Source: DATDDB01 sp036524005 (GTDB lineage: Bacteria; Pseudomonadota; Gammaproteobacteria; Burkholderiales; Gallionellaceae). Taken from it: a stretch of DNA of 12,458 nt. Both the position numbers and the translations under genes were made by a program. The stretch's first letter is position 1. Each line of letters starts with the position of its first letter. Location of the stretch: the NCBI GenBank assembly GCA_036524005.1, contig DATDDB010000069.1:1-12458 (forward strand). The letters run 5' to 3'. Below the pieces are notes generated by a model. That model made no database searches. It was given only the letters and a program-made list of their open reading frames with translations, and had not been told where the DNA came from. Positions 1 through 5,949 of the stretch are shown one piece after another.

Positions 1-786
1 GCGCTGTTCGCCGCGCGCCGCAACAAGCGCTTCGTCGAGATGGACGATTTCGAATCGGCCAAGGACAAGATATTCATGGGCGCTGAGCGCAAGTCCATGG
101 TGATCACCCCGGAAGAGAAGAAAAAGACCGCCTACCATGAATCCGGCCACGCCATCATCGGCACGGTGCTGCCCGGCTGCGACCCCGTGCACAAGGTCAC
201 CGTCATCCCGCGCGGCCGCGCGCTGGGCCTGACCTGGGCGCTGCCCGAGCGCGACCGCTACAGCGTGTATCGCGACCAGATGCTGGCGCAGATCTGCATG
301 CTGTTCGGCGGGCGCGTCGCCGAGGAAATTTTTGTCGGCAACATCTCCACCGGAGCATCCAACGACTTCGAGCGCGCAACCCAGATCGCGCGCGACATGG
401 TCACGCGCTACGGCATGTCCGAAGCGCTGGGCCCGATGGTGTACGGCGAGAACGAGGGCGAAGTGTTCCTCGGCCGCTCCGTGACCACGCACAAGAACCT
501 GTCGGACGTCACCATGCAGGCGGTGGACAAGGAAATCCGCCGCATCCTGGACGAGCAATATGCCCTGGCGCGCAAGATACTCCAGGACAACCGCGACAAG
601 GTGGAAATGATGACCGATGCGCTGATGGAATGGGAAACCATCGATGCCGAGCAAATCCAGGACATCATGGAAGGCAAGCAACCGCGCCCGCCCAAGCCCA
701 GCCCCTCCAGCAGCCAGCCGCCGCAGCCGCCGGCCGCGCCCACCGCCCCGGCGACCACGCCTACCCAGCCGGCGCAGGGAACCTGA
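1..786 (+). CDS. ftsH: ATP-dependent zinc metalloprotease FtsH, C-terminal part (5' end outside window)
   Basis: This is the protease half of FtsH, the membrane-anchored AAA+ protease that degrades misassembled membrane proteins and some short-lived cytoplasmic regulators. The frame is open from base 1. The first visible residues (ALFAARRNKRF) belong to the end of the AAA+ module, so the transmembrane segments, Walker motifs and SRH lie upstream of the window. The zinc site HESGH is at 136-150 and the third ligand Asp, in STGASNDFERAT, is at 364-366. Also conserved are DPVHKVTVIPRGRALG, GGRVAEEI, and GEVFLGRS. The protein ends in a tail of about 36 residues with 13 prolines, not part of the catalytic fold. 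Stop TGA is at 784-786. In betaproteobacteria ftsH is normally followed by folP and glmM, as here. Identification is secure; only the N-terminus is missing. Confidence 0.97.
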   Translation, partial: ALFAARRNKRFVEMDDFESAKDKIFMGAERKSMVITPEEKKKTAYHESGHAIIGTVLPGCDPVHKVTVIPRGRALGLTWALPERDRYSVYRDQMLAQICMLFGGRVAEEIFVGNISTGASNDFERATQIARDMVTRYGMSEALGPMVYGENEGEVFLGRSVTTHKNLSDVTMQAVDKEIRRILDEQYALARKILQDNRDKVEMMTDALMEWETIDAEQIQDIMEGKQPRPPKPSPSSSQPPQPPAAPTAPATTPTQPAQGT

Positions 787-791
787 TAGCC

Positions 792-868
792 GTGAAATGT
801 GAATGGTGAAATGTGAAACGTAACCCCTGGGCTACGACACATTTCACGTTTCACGTTTCACCTTTCAC
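792..868. repeat. Palindromic heptad-repeat element between ftsH and folP
   Basis: The left arm (792-821) is four head-to-tail heptads of the form GTGAAAN. The right arm (839-868) is the same in inverted orientation, four TTTCAC units at 7-nt period. A 17-nt loop (822-838) separates them. Aligned arm to arm, about 25 of 30 positions are Watson-Crick pairs plus one G-U, so RNA from either strand could fold into one long hairpin. The element starts 5 nt after the ftsH stop and its last base is the base before the folP ATG. There is no T-run after the hairpin, so it is not a classic intrinsic terminator. It may be a dispersed intergenic repeat of REP/MITE-like character, an mRNA-stabilising or processing hairpin, or an attenuator; the sequence does not decide. 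Confidence 0.85.
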
Positions 869-1702
869 ATGTTCCTACACTGCGGCAAATTCAAGCTAGA
901 CCTCTCCCGCCCATTGGTCATGGGCGTCGTCAATGTCACGCCCGATTCGTTCTCCGACGGCGGCCGCCATCTGCGTCTTGATGCGGCGCTGGCGCATGCG
1001 CACCGGCTGATCGCCGAGGGTGCCGCCATGCTCGACATCGGCGGCGAATCCACACGCCCCGGCGCATTGCCGGTGAGCGTGCAGGAGGAGCTGGACCGCG
1101 TCATTCCCGTGCTCGAGGGCCTGCGCAAAGCGCCCGTGCCCGTTTCCATCGACACCCGCAAAACCGAGGTGATGCGCGCAGCGCTCGCGGCGGGAGCCGC
1201 GCTGGTCAATGACATCAACGCGCTGCAGGAACCGGGCGCGCTCGACGCCGTGGCGGGCAGCGATGCCGCCATATGCCTGATGCACAAGCAGGGCGACCCG
1301 CAGACCATGCAGGTGCAGCCGCACTATGGCGACGTGGTGGGCGAGGTCAAATCCTTTTTGCAGGCGCGCATTGCGGCGGCGGCGGCGGCCGGCATCGCGC
1401 GCGAACGCATCGTGGCGGACCCGGGCTTTGGCTTTGGCAAGGCGCTGGGGCATAATCTCGCCTTGCTGCGCGAACTGGGTGCGTTAAGGGAGCTGGGCGT
1501 GCCCATCCTGGCCGGGCTGTCGCGCAAATCCATGCTGGGCGCGCTCACCGGACAGGGCGTGGAAGACAGAATGCCCGCCAGCCTGGCAGCGGCGCTGATC
1601 GCGGCGCAGCGCGGCGCCTCCATCCTGCGCGTGCACGATGTGCGCGCCACGGTGGATGCGCTGAAGGTGTGGGAAGCGGTGAGCGGGGAAATGAGATTAT
1701 GA
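869..1702 (+). CDS. folP: Dihydropteroate synthase FolP
   Basis: FolP joins p-aminobenzoate to 6-hydroxymethyl-7,8-dihydropterin diphosphate to give dihydropteroate in cytoplasmic folate synthesis, and is the sulfonamide target. The 277-residue TIM-barrel protein has the family signatures in order: NVTPDSFSDGG (residues 22-32), GGESTRPG, DTRKTEVM, NDINAL, LMHKQGDPQTMQ, DPGFGFGK (184-191, pterin pocket), the SRK loop (218-220), and the C-terminal RVHDV. Length is normal for the family. The start is ATG 869: it is the only ATG after an in-frame stop at 821-823, and the protein begins as FolP proteins usually do. No Shine-Dalgarno sequence precedes it, because the palindromic heptad element runs right up to the ATG. 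The gene overlaps glmM by four bases (ATGA), indicating translational coupling. Confidence 0.97.
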   Translation: MFLHCGKFKLDLSRPLVMGVVNVTPDSFSDGGRHLRLDAALAHAHRLIAEGAAMLDIGGESTRPGALPVSVQEELDRVIPVLEGLRKAPVPVSIDTRKTEVMRAALAAGAALVNDINALQEPGALDAVAGSDAAICLMHKQGDPQTMQVQPHYGDVVGEVKSFLQARIAAAAAAGIARERIVADPGFGFGKALGHNLALLRELGALRELGVPILAGLSRKSMLGALTGQGVEDRMPASLAAALIAAQRGASILRVHDVRATVDALKVWEAVSGEMRL

Positions 1703-3069
1703 GCAGAAAATATTTCGGGACAGACGGCGTGCGCGGGCGCGTAGGCGATTTTCCCATCACGCCGGAATTCGTGATGCACCTCGGTTATGCCGCGGGCAAG
1801 GTGCTGGCCGCCGCCGACTGGCAACTGGCAGCGGGCACCCATCCCGCGGTGCTGATCGGCAAGGACACGCGTATCTCCGGCTACCTGCTGGAATCGGCGT
1901 TGCAGGCAGGGCTGATTGCCGCCGGGGTGGATGTCTACCTCGCCGGCCCCGTGCCCACCCCGGCGGTGGCGCACCTCACGCGCGCGCTGCGCCTGCAGGC
2001 GGGCATCGTGATCTCCGCCTCGCACAACCCGTTCGAGGACAATGGCATCAAATTCTTTTCCGGCGCCGGCGCAAAGCTGCCCGACGACATCGAGCGCAGC
2101 ATCGAGGCGGAAATGGACAGCCCCATCGTCACCATGCCCTCGGCGAAATTGGGCAAGGCCTGGCGCATAGACGACGCGGCCGGGCGCTACATCGAATTCT
2201 GCAAGAGCAGTTTTCCCTATGAGCTGGACTTGCGCGGCCTGAAACTGGTGGTGGATTGCGCCCATGGCGCGGCCTACCACATCGCGCGCCACGTGTACCA
2301 CGAGCTCGGTGCGGACGTGGTCGCCATCGGCGTCTCGCCCGACGGCAAGAACATCAACGACGGCTATGGCGCGACCGCCCCGGGCAACCTGCAAAAAGCC
2401 GTGCTCGAACACCAGGCCGATCTCGGCATCGCCCTGGACGGCGACGGCGACCGCCTGATCATGGCCGATGGCAGCGGCAAGCTTTACGATGGCGACCAGC
2501 TGCTGTACGTCATCGCGCGCCACCGCAAATCCGCGGGCACCATGAAAGGCGGCGTGGTGGGCACACTCATGACCAACCTCGCCTTCGAACACGCCATGGC
2601 GCGCATGGGCATTCCCTTCGCGCGCGCCAAGGTGGGCGACCGCTATGTCATGGAACAGTTGCTGCAAAAGGGCTGGCAGCTGGGCGGCGAAAACTCCGGG
2701 CATATCATTACCCTGGACAAGCATAGCACCGGCGACGGCATCATCTCCTCCCTGCAAGTGCTGCACGCCCTGCGCGCCGCCAGCGAAACGCTGGCACAGG
2801 CCACGCGCGAACTGGTGATGTATCCCCAGGTGCTGATCAACGTGCGCGTGGAGAAGGCGGCTTCCCTGCTGGAGAACGCGCAGATCAAGGCGGCTGTGGC
2901 CGATGCGGAGCGCGCCCTGGCAGGACGCGGCCGCGTGCTGCTGCGGCCCTCCGGCACCGAGCCGCTGCTGCGCGTGATGGTGGAGGGTGAGGACGGGGCT
3001 CTGGTCAGAAAATGCGCGGAGGGGATAGCCGGCGTGGTCCGGGGGCTGGCGCAGGCCAGGCTGGCATAG
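1699..3069 (+). CDS. glmM: Phosphoglucosamine mutase GlmM
   Basis: GlmM converts glucosamine-6-phosphate to glucosamine-1-phosphate, feeding UDP-GlcNAc for peptidoglycan and lipopolysaccharide. The protein of 456 residues belongs to the alpha-D-phosphohexomutase family and shows all four domain signatures. These are the N-terminal FGTDGVRGR, the phosphoserine loop SASHNP (catalytic Ser108), the magnesium loop DGDGDR (Asp247, 249, 251), the sugar-specificity motif GENSGH (about 330-335) and the phosphate-binding RPSGTEP (416-422). I chose ATG 1699 rather than the in-frame ATG at 1669. MSRKYFGTDG is the standard GlmM N-terminus, a GGGGA ribosome-binding site lies about 8 nt upstream, and the ATG overlaps the folP stop. 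No convincing terminator hairpin with a T-run follows. It probably forms the distal gene of the ftsH-folP-glmM cluster. Confidence 0.97.
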   Translation: MSRKYFGTDGVRGRVGDFPITPEFVMHLGYAAGKVLAAADWQLAAGTHPAVLIGKDTRISGYLLESALQAGLIAAGVDVYLAGPVPTPAVAHLTRALRLQAGIVISASHNPFEDNGIKFFSGAGAKLPDDIERSIEAEMDSPIVTMPSAKLGKAWRIDDAAGRYIEFCKSSFPYELDLRGLKLVVDCAHGAAYHIARHVYHELGADVVAIGVSPDGKNINDGYGATAPGNLQKAVLEHQADLGIALDGDGDRLIMADGSGKLYDGDQLLYVIARHRKSAGTMKGGVVGTLMTNLAFEHAMARMGIPFARAKVGDRYVMEQLLQKGWQLGGENSGHIITLDKHSTGDGIISSLQVLHALRAASETLAQATRELVMYPQVLINVRVEKAASLLENAQIKAAVADAERALAGRGRVLLRPSGTEPLLRVMVEGEDGALVRKCAEGIAGVVRGLAQARLA

Positions 3070-3170
3070 CGCACACAACACACGGCCGCGTCGCTTCTCG
3101 CGCAGAATGTGCAGCGCGGGCGCCATCGGCAACGCGTAAGACAATAATGCCGCATACCCTCCCTTGGGGA

Positions 3171-3200
3171 TACCCCTAACCGCCCCTACTGGTCTAGAAT
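3171..3200 (+). promoter_or_regulatory. Possible promoter with CCCCTA direct repeats, upstream of the cyclic-nucleotide-binding-domain gene
   Basis: A good -10 hexamer, TAGAAT (one mismatch to TATAAT), lies at 3195-3200. The position expected for a -35 box is poor (TACCCC, 3171-3176). That stretch instead carries two CCCCTA units exactly 10 bp apart (3173-3178 and 3183-3188). Just upstream is a small dyad, GGGG-ATA-CCCC, at 3166-3176. A weak -35 covered by helically phased direct repeats is typical of activator-dependent promoters. The regulator cannot be named, and the start of transcription is a guess. Confidence 0.4.
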
Positions 3201-3259
3201 GACCGCCACGAATCCGGCGCTCCGCCTTAACTGTAATAATAATCAACGTGGTACTCGAA

Positions 3260-4111
3260 ATGGATAATCAAACTCCTGCTCCAACGAATAACACAGGCTA
3301 CGACCCGCTGGTCGCATGGCGTTTTTTCACGGCTGCGGGCGATGAGGAGGAGGTGCCGGCGGGCAAGGCCATTTTCCACGAGGATGAGAAAGCCAGCCGG
3401 CTGTTGATGCAGAAGGACAGGATGTATTTGCTGCTGGAGGGGGAGGTGGTGCTCTCGGTCAGGGACAGGCTGGTCGGCACGATCCAGAAGGGGGAGATTT
3501 TCGGCGAGCTGGCTTCGATCACGCATTCTGCGCGCAGTGCGACGGCGACGGCGAAGACGCGCTGCCGGGTGGTTGCGCTGGACGAGAAGCAGTTTCGCGC
3601 CGGGTTGCGCGAACATCCGGAGTTTTCGCTGACGATGATGACGCTGATGGTGGGGCGGCTGCGCAAGATGATCGCCAGGCTGAAGGAGGATGCCGGGATG
3701 CCCGCGAATGCCCTCTGGAACGAGTCCGAGGTGTTCGGCAAGAAGCAGTTGGCCGAGCTGGCGGATACCTTCGGCAGCAGCGCAATCGCCCATTACACGC
3801 AAGGCAAGCCCATTGTCCAGGAGGGGCAGGTCGGCCTGTTGATGTATGTCGTGCTGGAAGGGGATGTGGAGGTCACGATCCAGGGCCGCGTGGTGGAGGA
3901 AATCGGGGCGGGCGGCATGTTCGGCGAGATGGCGCTGATCGGTCGCACCGAGCGCTTGGCCAGCGCGGTGGCGGTGACCGATTGTTCGCTGCTGGCGATC
4001 AACCGCAAGGATTTTTTCGACCTGGTGAAAAACAACCCCGAATTCGGCGTGGCACTGCTCAGCGCGGTGGGCGAACGGGCGCGTTACATTGCGACCTGCT
4101 TTGCGCTTTAA
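3260..4111 (+). CDS. Tandem cyclic-nucleotide-binding-domain protein without output domain
   Basis: This predicted soluble protein of 283 residues has two cNMP-binding (CAP_ED) beta-barrels in tandem. The first covers about residues 25-135, with the phosphate-binding cassette FGEL at 81-84 and Arg92. The second covers about 160-275, with FGEM at 221-224 and Arg232. Both cassettes keep the Gly-Glu and the Arg that hold the cyclic phosphate in CRP-type domains, so nucleotide binding is plausible but not shown. There is no helix-turn-helix, so it is not a CRP/FNR transcription factor, and no kinase, channel or cyclase region follows. It may act as a regulatory subunit of a partner encoded elsewhere. 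The start is ambiguous: ATG 3260 is chosen, but GTG 3248 is in frame and neither has a clear ribosome-binding site. The gene stands alone between glmM and the predicted small RNA, with which it converges. Confidence 0.85.
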   Translation: MDNQTPAPTNNTGYDPLVAWRFFTAAGDEEEVPAGKAIFHEDEKASRLLMQKDRMYLLLEGEVVLSVRDRLVGTIQKGEIFGELASITHSARSATATAKTRCRVVALDEKQFRAGLREHPEFSLTMMTLMVGRLRKMIARLKEDAGMPANALWNESEVFGKKQLAELADTFGSSAIAHYTQGKPIVQEGQVGLLMYVVLEGDVEVTIQGRVVEEIGAGGMFGEMALIGRTERLASAVAVTDCSLLAINRKDFFDLVKNNPEFGVALLSAVGERARYIATCFAL

Positions 4112-4138
4112 CCGCGGTATATTTCCGGCTAATCAGGC

Positions 4139-4169
4139 AAAAAAAATCCCCTGTCCTTGCGGACAGGGG
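4139..4169 (-). terminator. Rho-independent terminator of the predicted small RNA
   Basis: On the minus strand a perfect 9-bp stem, CCCCTGTCC / GGACAGGGG (4169-4161 with 4156-4148), closed by a GCAA tetraloop, is followed by T and seven to eight further T residues (through 4139). On the plus strand the A-run precedes the stem and no T-run follows, so it terminates leftward transcription only. The rightward transcript from the cyclic-nucleotide-binding-domain gene would at most be paused or protected by it. Confidence 0.88.
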
Positions 4170-4250
4170 CTAATGGAAGTCTTAACAAAGGGGGAAGTTA
4201 AGACTTTCACGTTCAGGGAGGAGAAACGTGAGGTAGCTTGCGCTACCTGC
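4139..4250 (-). ncRNA. Predicted small RNA with C-rich hairpin loops (anti-Shine-Dalgarno motif)
   Basis: Read on the minus strand, about 112 nt fold into four consecutive perfect stem-loops with almost no unpaired spacer. SL1 (4248-4231) has a 7-bp stem and GCAA tetraloop. SL2 (4230-4208) has a 6-bp stem and an 11-nt loop containing CUCCUCCC (4223-4216). SL3 (4206-4177) has a 10-bp stem and the loop UUCCCCCUUU. SL4 (4169-4148) has a 9-bp stem, GCAA tetraloop and a following U8 run (4146-4139). A promoter lies directly upstream and predicts a start near 4250. The region has no protein-coding frame with credible features. CU-rich loops with CCUCC cores are known in trans-acting sRNAs that cover ribosome-binding sites, such as CcsR of Rhodobacter, the cuckoo/alpha-r14 RNAs of rhizobia and NmsR of Neisseria. 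Relationship to any of these is by motif and architecture only; I do not recognise the family. Confidence 0.8.
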
Positions 4251-4255
4251 AATGT

Positions 4256-4283
4256 AAGATAGGTTGATTTCAAAATAGTTCAA
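4256..4283 (-). promoter_or_regulatory. Promoter of the predicted small RNA
   Basis: On the minus strand the -35 box is TTGAAC (4283-4278), the spacer is 16 nt and the -10 box is TATCTT (4261-4256), giving a predicted start at about G4250, immediately before the first stem-loop. The same stretch can be read as a heat-shock-type (sigma-32-like) promoter: TTTGAA (4284-4279), 15 nt, then CCTATCTT (4263-4256), against CTTGAA and CCCATnT. Two TTTTGAA heptads exactly 10 bp apart (4285-4279 and 4275-4269) overlap the -35/spacer and could be an operator or simply the source of the -35. Confidence 0.6.
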
Positions 4284-4398
4284 AAATCGCCGTGCGGAAC
4301 CCAAAGTATTTATAACGCATTGTTAATAAATAAAATAAATATGCACATTGGGTAAATTGCCGCTATTTGCCCTTCCGGGTGACTTAATTCTCCAGGAC
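4284..4398. other. AT-rich gene-free spacer between divergent promoters
   Basis: This spacer lies between the small-RNA promoter (leftward) and the trxC promoter (rightward). Its centre, about 4305-4345, is strongly AT-rich with runs such as TTAATAAATAAAATAAAT, quite unlike the GC-rich genes around it. It is flanked by ACCCAA (4300-4305) and TTGGGT (4348-4353), an inverted hexamer pair that may be chance. I see no coding frame. It could serve as an UP element or nucleoid-protein binding region for either promoter. Confidence 0.5.
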
Positions 4399-4426
4399 TT
4401 GAATTTTGATGTTCCGGTAATATATT
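4399..4426 (+). promoter_or_regulatory. Probable sigma-70 promoter of trxC
   Basis: The -35 box is TTGAAT (4399-4404), the spacer 16 nt and the -10 box TATATT (4421-4426; one mismatch to TATAAT). The predicted transcription start near 4433 leaves a leader of about 20 nt. That leader includes the ribosome-binding site TGGAG (4445-4449), five bases before the ATG. Confidence 0.6.
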
Positions 4427-4454
4427 AGCATTGTCTTATATTTCTGGAGCGATC

Positions 4455-4916
4455 ATGCCCAATACCCAACCCAATACCCGGCAAACCGGGCACAAGCACA
4501 TCGTCTGCCCGCATTGCGCTGCGGTGAACCGCGTTCCGGCGGAAAAGCTCGGGGAGAATCCCGTATGCGGCAAGTGCAAGCAGGCGCTGTTCACCGCGCA
4601 CCCGGTGGAGCTGACCGCCGCCAATTTCAGCCAGCATATCGCGCGCAGCGACGTGCCGGTGCTGGTGGATTTCTGGGCGCCGTGGTGCGGCCCGTGCCGC
4701 ATGATGGCCCCGGCCTTTGTGCAGGCGGCGGGCATGCTGGAGCCTGAAATGCGCCTGGCCAAGCTGAATACCGAAGAGGCGCAGGAATTGGCCGCGCGCT
4801 ACAACATCCGCAGCATCCCCACGCTGGCGCTGTTCAAGAATGGCGTCGAGGTGGCGCGCCAGGCGGGGGCAATGGATGCGAACAACATCGTGCGCTGGGC
4901 GAGAGCCCAGTTGTGA
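4455..4916 (+). CDS. trxC: Thioredoxin 2-type protein TrxC with N-terminal zinc finger
   Basis: A cytoplasmic thiol-disulfide oxidoreductase of 153 residues, reduced by thioredoxin reductase and linked in the family to oxidative-stress defence. The N-terminus carries the zinc-binding pairs CPHC (residues 18-21) and CGKC (38-41) that distinguish thioredoxin 2 from thioredoxin 1. The thioredoxin fold follows with FWAPWCGPC, active-site cysteines Cys78 and Cys81, and the cis-proline motif SIPT. Length and layout match TrxC; there is an extra N-terminal stretch of about 12 polar residues. ATG 4455 is chosen because TGGAG sits five bases upstream; a longer reading from TTG 4431 would include this ribosome-binding site in the coding region. 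The gene has its own promoter and seems monocistronic; 133 nt separate it from the transporter operon. Confidence 0.95.
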   Translation: MPNTQPNTRQTGHKHIVCPHCAAVNRVPAEKLGENPVCGKCKQALFTAHPVELTAANFSQHIARSDVPVLVDFWAPWCGPCRMMAPAFVQAAGMLEPEMRLAKLNTEEAQELAARYNIRSIPTLALFKNGVEVARQAGAMDANNIVRWARAQL

Positions 4917-5049
4917 TTGCCCAAGGGATGTAATTCCCCAGGAAGGTGCAGAGCGCAGGGGCGCATTTGCCACACCCCATGGCCATGCGGCTTGCGCGCG
5001 CCCGAAAAATGGTTTAGTTTGAAGCAAAATAAGCCTGAAAATACCCATT

Positions 5050-5916
5050 TTGATCCTGAATAACCCTGTTTTCCGCCTGCTGCCCGTGCTGCTGGCCCTA
5101 TCGACGCTGGGCGGCTGCGCGAGCCTGGCCTCTTCGGCCACAAACCGCCTTGCCGGCAATCTGTCCACCGCGATCCTCAACCAGGATGACCCGGAGACGG
5201 TGGCGGCGGGCATGCCTTCCTACCTGCTGATGATAGACGGCCTGATCGAGGGCGACCCGCAAAACGAAAGCATGCTGGCGGCGGGCAGCAAGCTGTACGC
5301 TTCCTATGCCACAGCCTTCGTGAAGGATGCCGAGCGCGCCAAGCGCCTTGCGGGCAAGGCGCGCGATTACGGCGCGCGCGCGCTGTGTGCCCACGATGCC
5401 AGGCTGTGCCGGCTGTGGGAACGGCCGTTCGAGGAGTTTTCCCGTATCCTGGCCACGCTCAAGGCCGCCGACGTCCCGGTGCTGTATGCCAGCGCCGCGG
5501 CCGAGGCCGCGTGGATACAGGCCAACAGCAGCGACTGGAATGCGATTGCCGGACTGCCGCGCGTCAAGGCGGCCATGGCGCGCGTGGTCGAACTGGACGA
5601 GGGTTATGAGCACGGCGAGGCCCATGTCTATCTGGGCGTGATCGCCACCCTGCTGCCGCCCGCCATGGGCGGCAAGCCCGAGGAAGGGCGCAGCCACTTC
5701 GAGCGCGCCATCGCGCTTTCCGGGGGACTCGACCTGATGGCCAAGGTAGAATATGCGCGCCGTTATGCGCGCTTGGTGTACGACCGCGCGCTGCATGACC
5801 GCTTGCTGAATGAAGTGCTGGCGGCCGATGCCAAGGCGCCGGACCTGACGCTGGCCAATGTGCTGGCGAAGCGCCAGGCGAAAGAATTGCTTTCCGGCGC
5901 GGACAGCTATTTTTAA
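5050..5916 (+). CDS. TatT-like TPR lipoprotein of a TRAP transporter (TPAT)
   Basis: A predicted periplasmic lipoprotein of 288 residues. It has a hydrophobic signal segment and the lipobox LGGC, with Cys23 as the lipidated residue. The mature part is alpha-helical and alanine-rich, with the pattern of the TatT family (PSYLLMIDGLIEGDPQN, then LYASYATAFVKDAERAKRL). In the described Treponema TatT, TPR-like helices form a trimer that binds the TRAP substrate-binding protein. The gene directly precedes dctP-, dctQ- and dctM-like genes, which strongly supports the call. TTG 5050 is taken as start because no ATG or GTG lies between it and the in-frame stop at 5020-5022. No strong ribosome-binding site is visible and ATT 5047 cannot be excluded. 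It is the first gene of a four-gene operon, 33 nt before the binding protein. The protein is unlikely to be catalytic. Confidence 0.82.
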   Translation: MILNNPVFRLLPVLLALSTLGGCASLASSATNRLAGNLSTAILNQDDPETVAAGMPSYLLMIDGLIEGDPQNESMLAAGSKLYASYATAFVKDAERAKRLAGKARDYGARALCAHDARLCRLWERPFEEFSRILATLKAADVPVLYASAAAEAAWIQANSSDWNAIAGLPRVKAAMARVVELDEGYEHGEAHVYLGVIATLLPPAMGGKPEEGRSHFERAIALSGGLDLMAKVEYARRYARLVYDRALHDRLLNEVLAADAKAPDLTLANVLAKRQAKELLSGADSYF

Positions 5917-5921
5917 GAACA

Positions 5922-5936
5922 CCGGCCTGGTGCCGG
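5922..5936 (+). other. Small hairpin directly before the dctP ribosome-binding site
   Basis: CCGGC (5922-5926) and GCCGG (5932-5936) form a perfect 5-bp stem with a 5-nt loop, touching the purine-rich ribosome-binding stretch GGGAGGGAGAGGGG (5935-5948). An overlapping alternative pairs CACC with GGTG. It may favour separate expression of the binding protein, but it is short and could be chance in GC-rich DNA. Confidence 0.3.
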
Positions 5937-5949
5937 GAGGGAGAGGGGA

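Noticed and set aside
792..868. CRISPR array
   Set aside because: The units are only 7 nt, are inverted between arms and have no unique spacers; no cas gene is nearby.
3171..3177. NarL-type heptamer TACCCCT upstream of the cyclic-nucleotide-binding-domain gene
   Set aside because: One degenerate heptamer without the inverted partner at 2-bp spacing is too weak to call in GC-rich DNA.
1324..3246. A 640-residue open frame on the minus strand opposite folP and glmM
   Set aside because: It is a shadow of GC-rich coding sequence: no recognisable domain, unusual His/Gln/Ala content, and it lies entirely antisense to two genes with complete family signatures.
4148..4250. Plus-strand reading of the hairpin array as a CsrB/RsmY-type RNA with GGA loops
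   Set aside because: The plus-strand loops do hold GGGAGGAG and GGGGG, but on that strand there is no terminator T-run and no promoter beside the array, whereas the minus strand has both.
4431..4454. N-terminal extension of the thioredoxin from TTG 4431
   Set aside because: The extension would contain the ribosome-binding site TGGAG that serves ATG 4455, and predicted transcription starts at about the same place.
4978..4987. Perfect palindrome CATGGCCATG between trxC and the TatT gene
   Set aside because: Ten bases with no loop, no T-run and no link to promoter boxes; likely chance. No clear promoter for the transporter operon could be fixed in this 133-nt gap.
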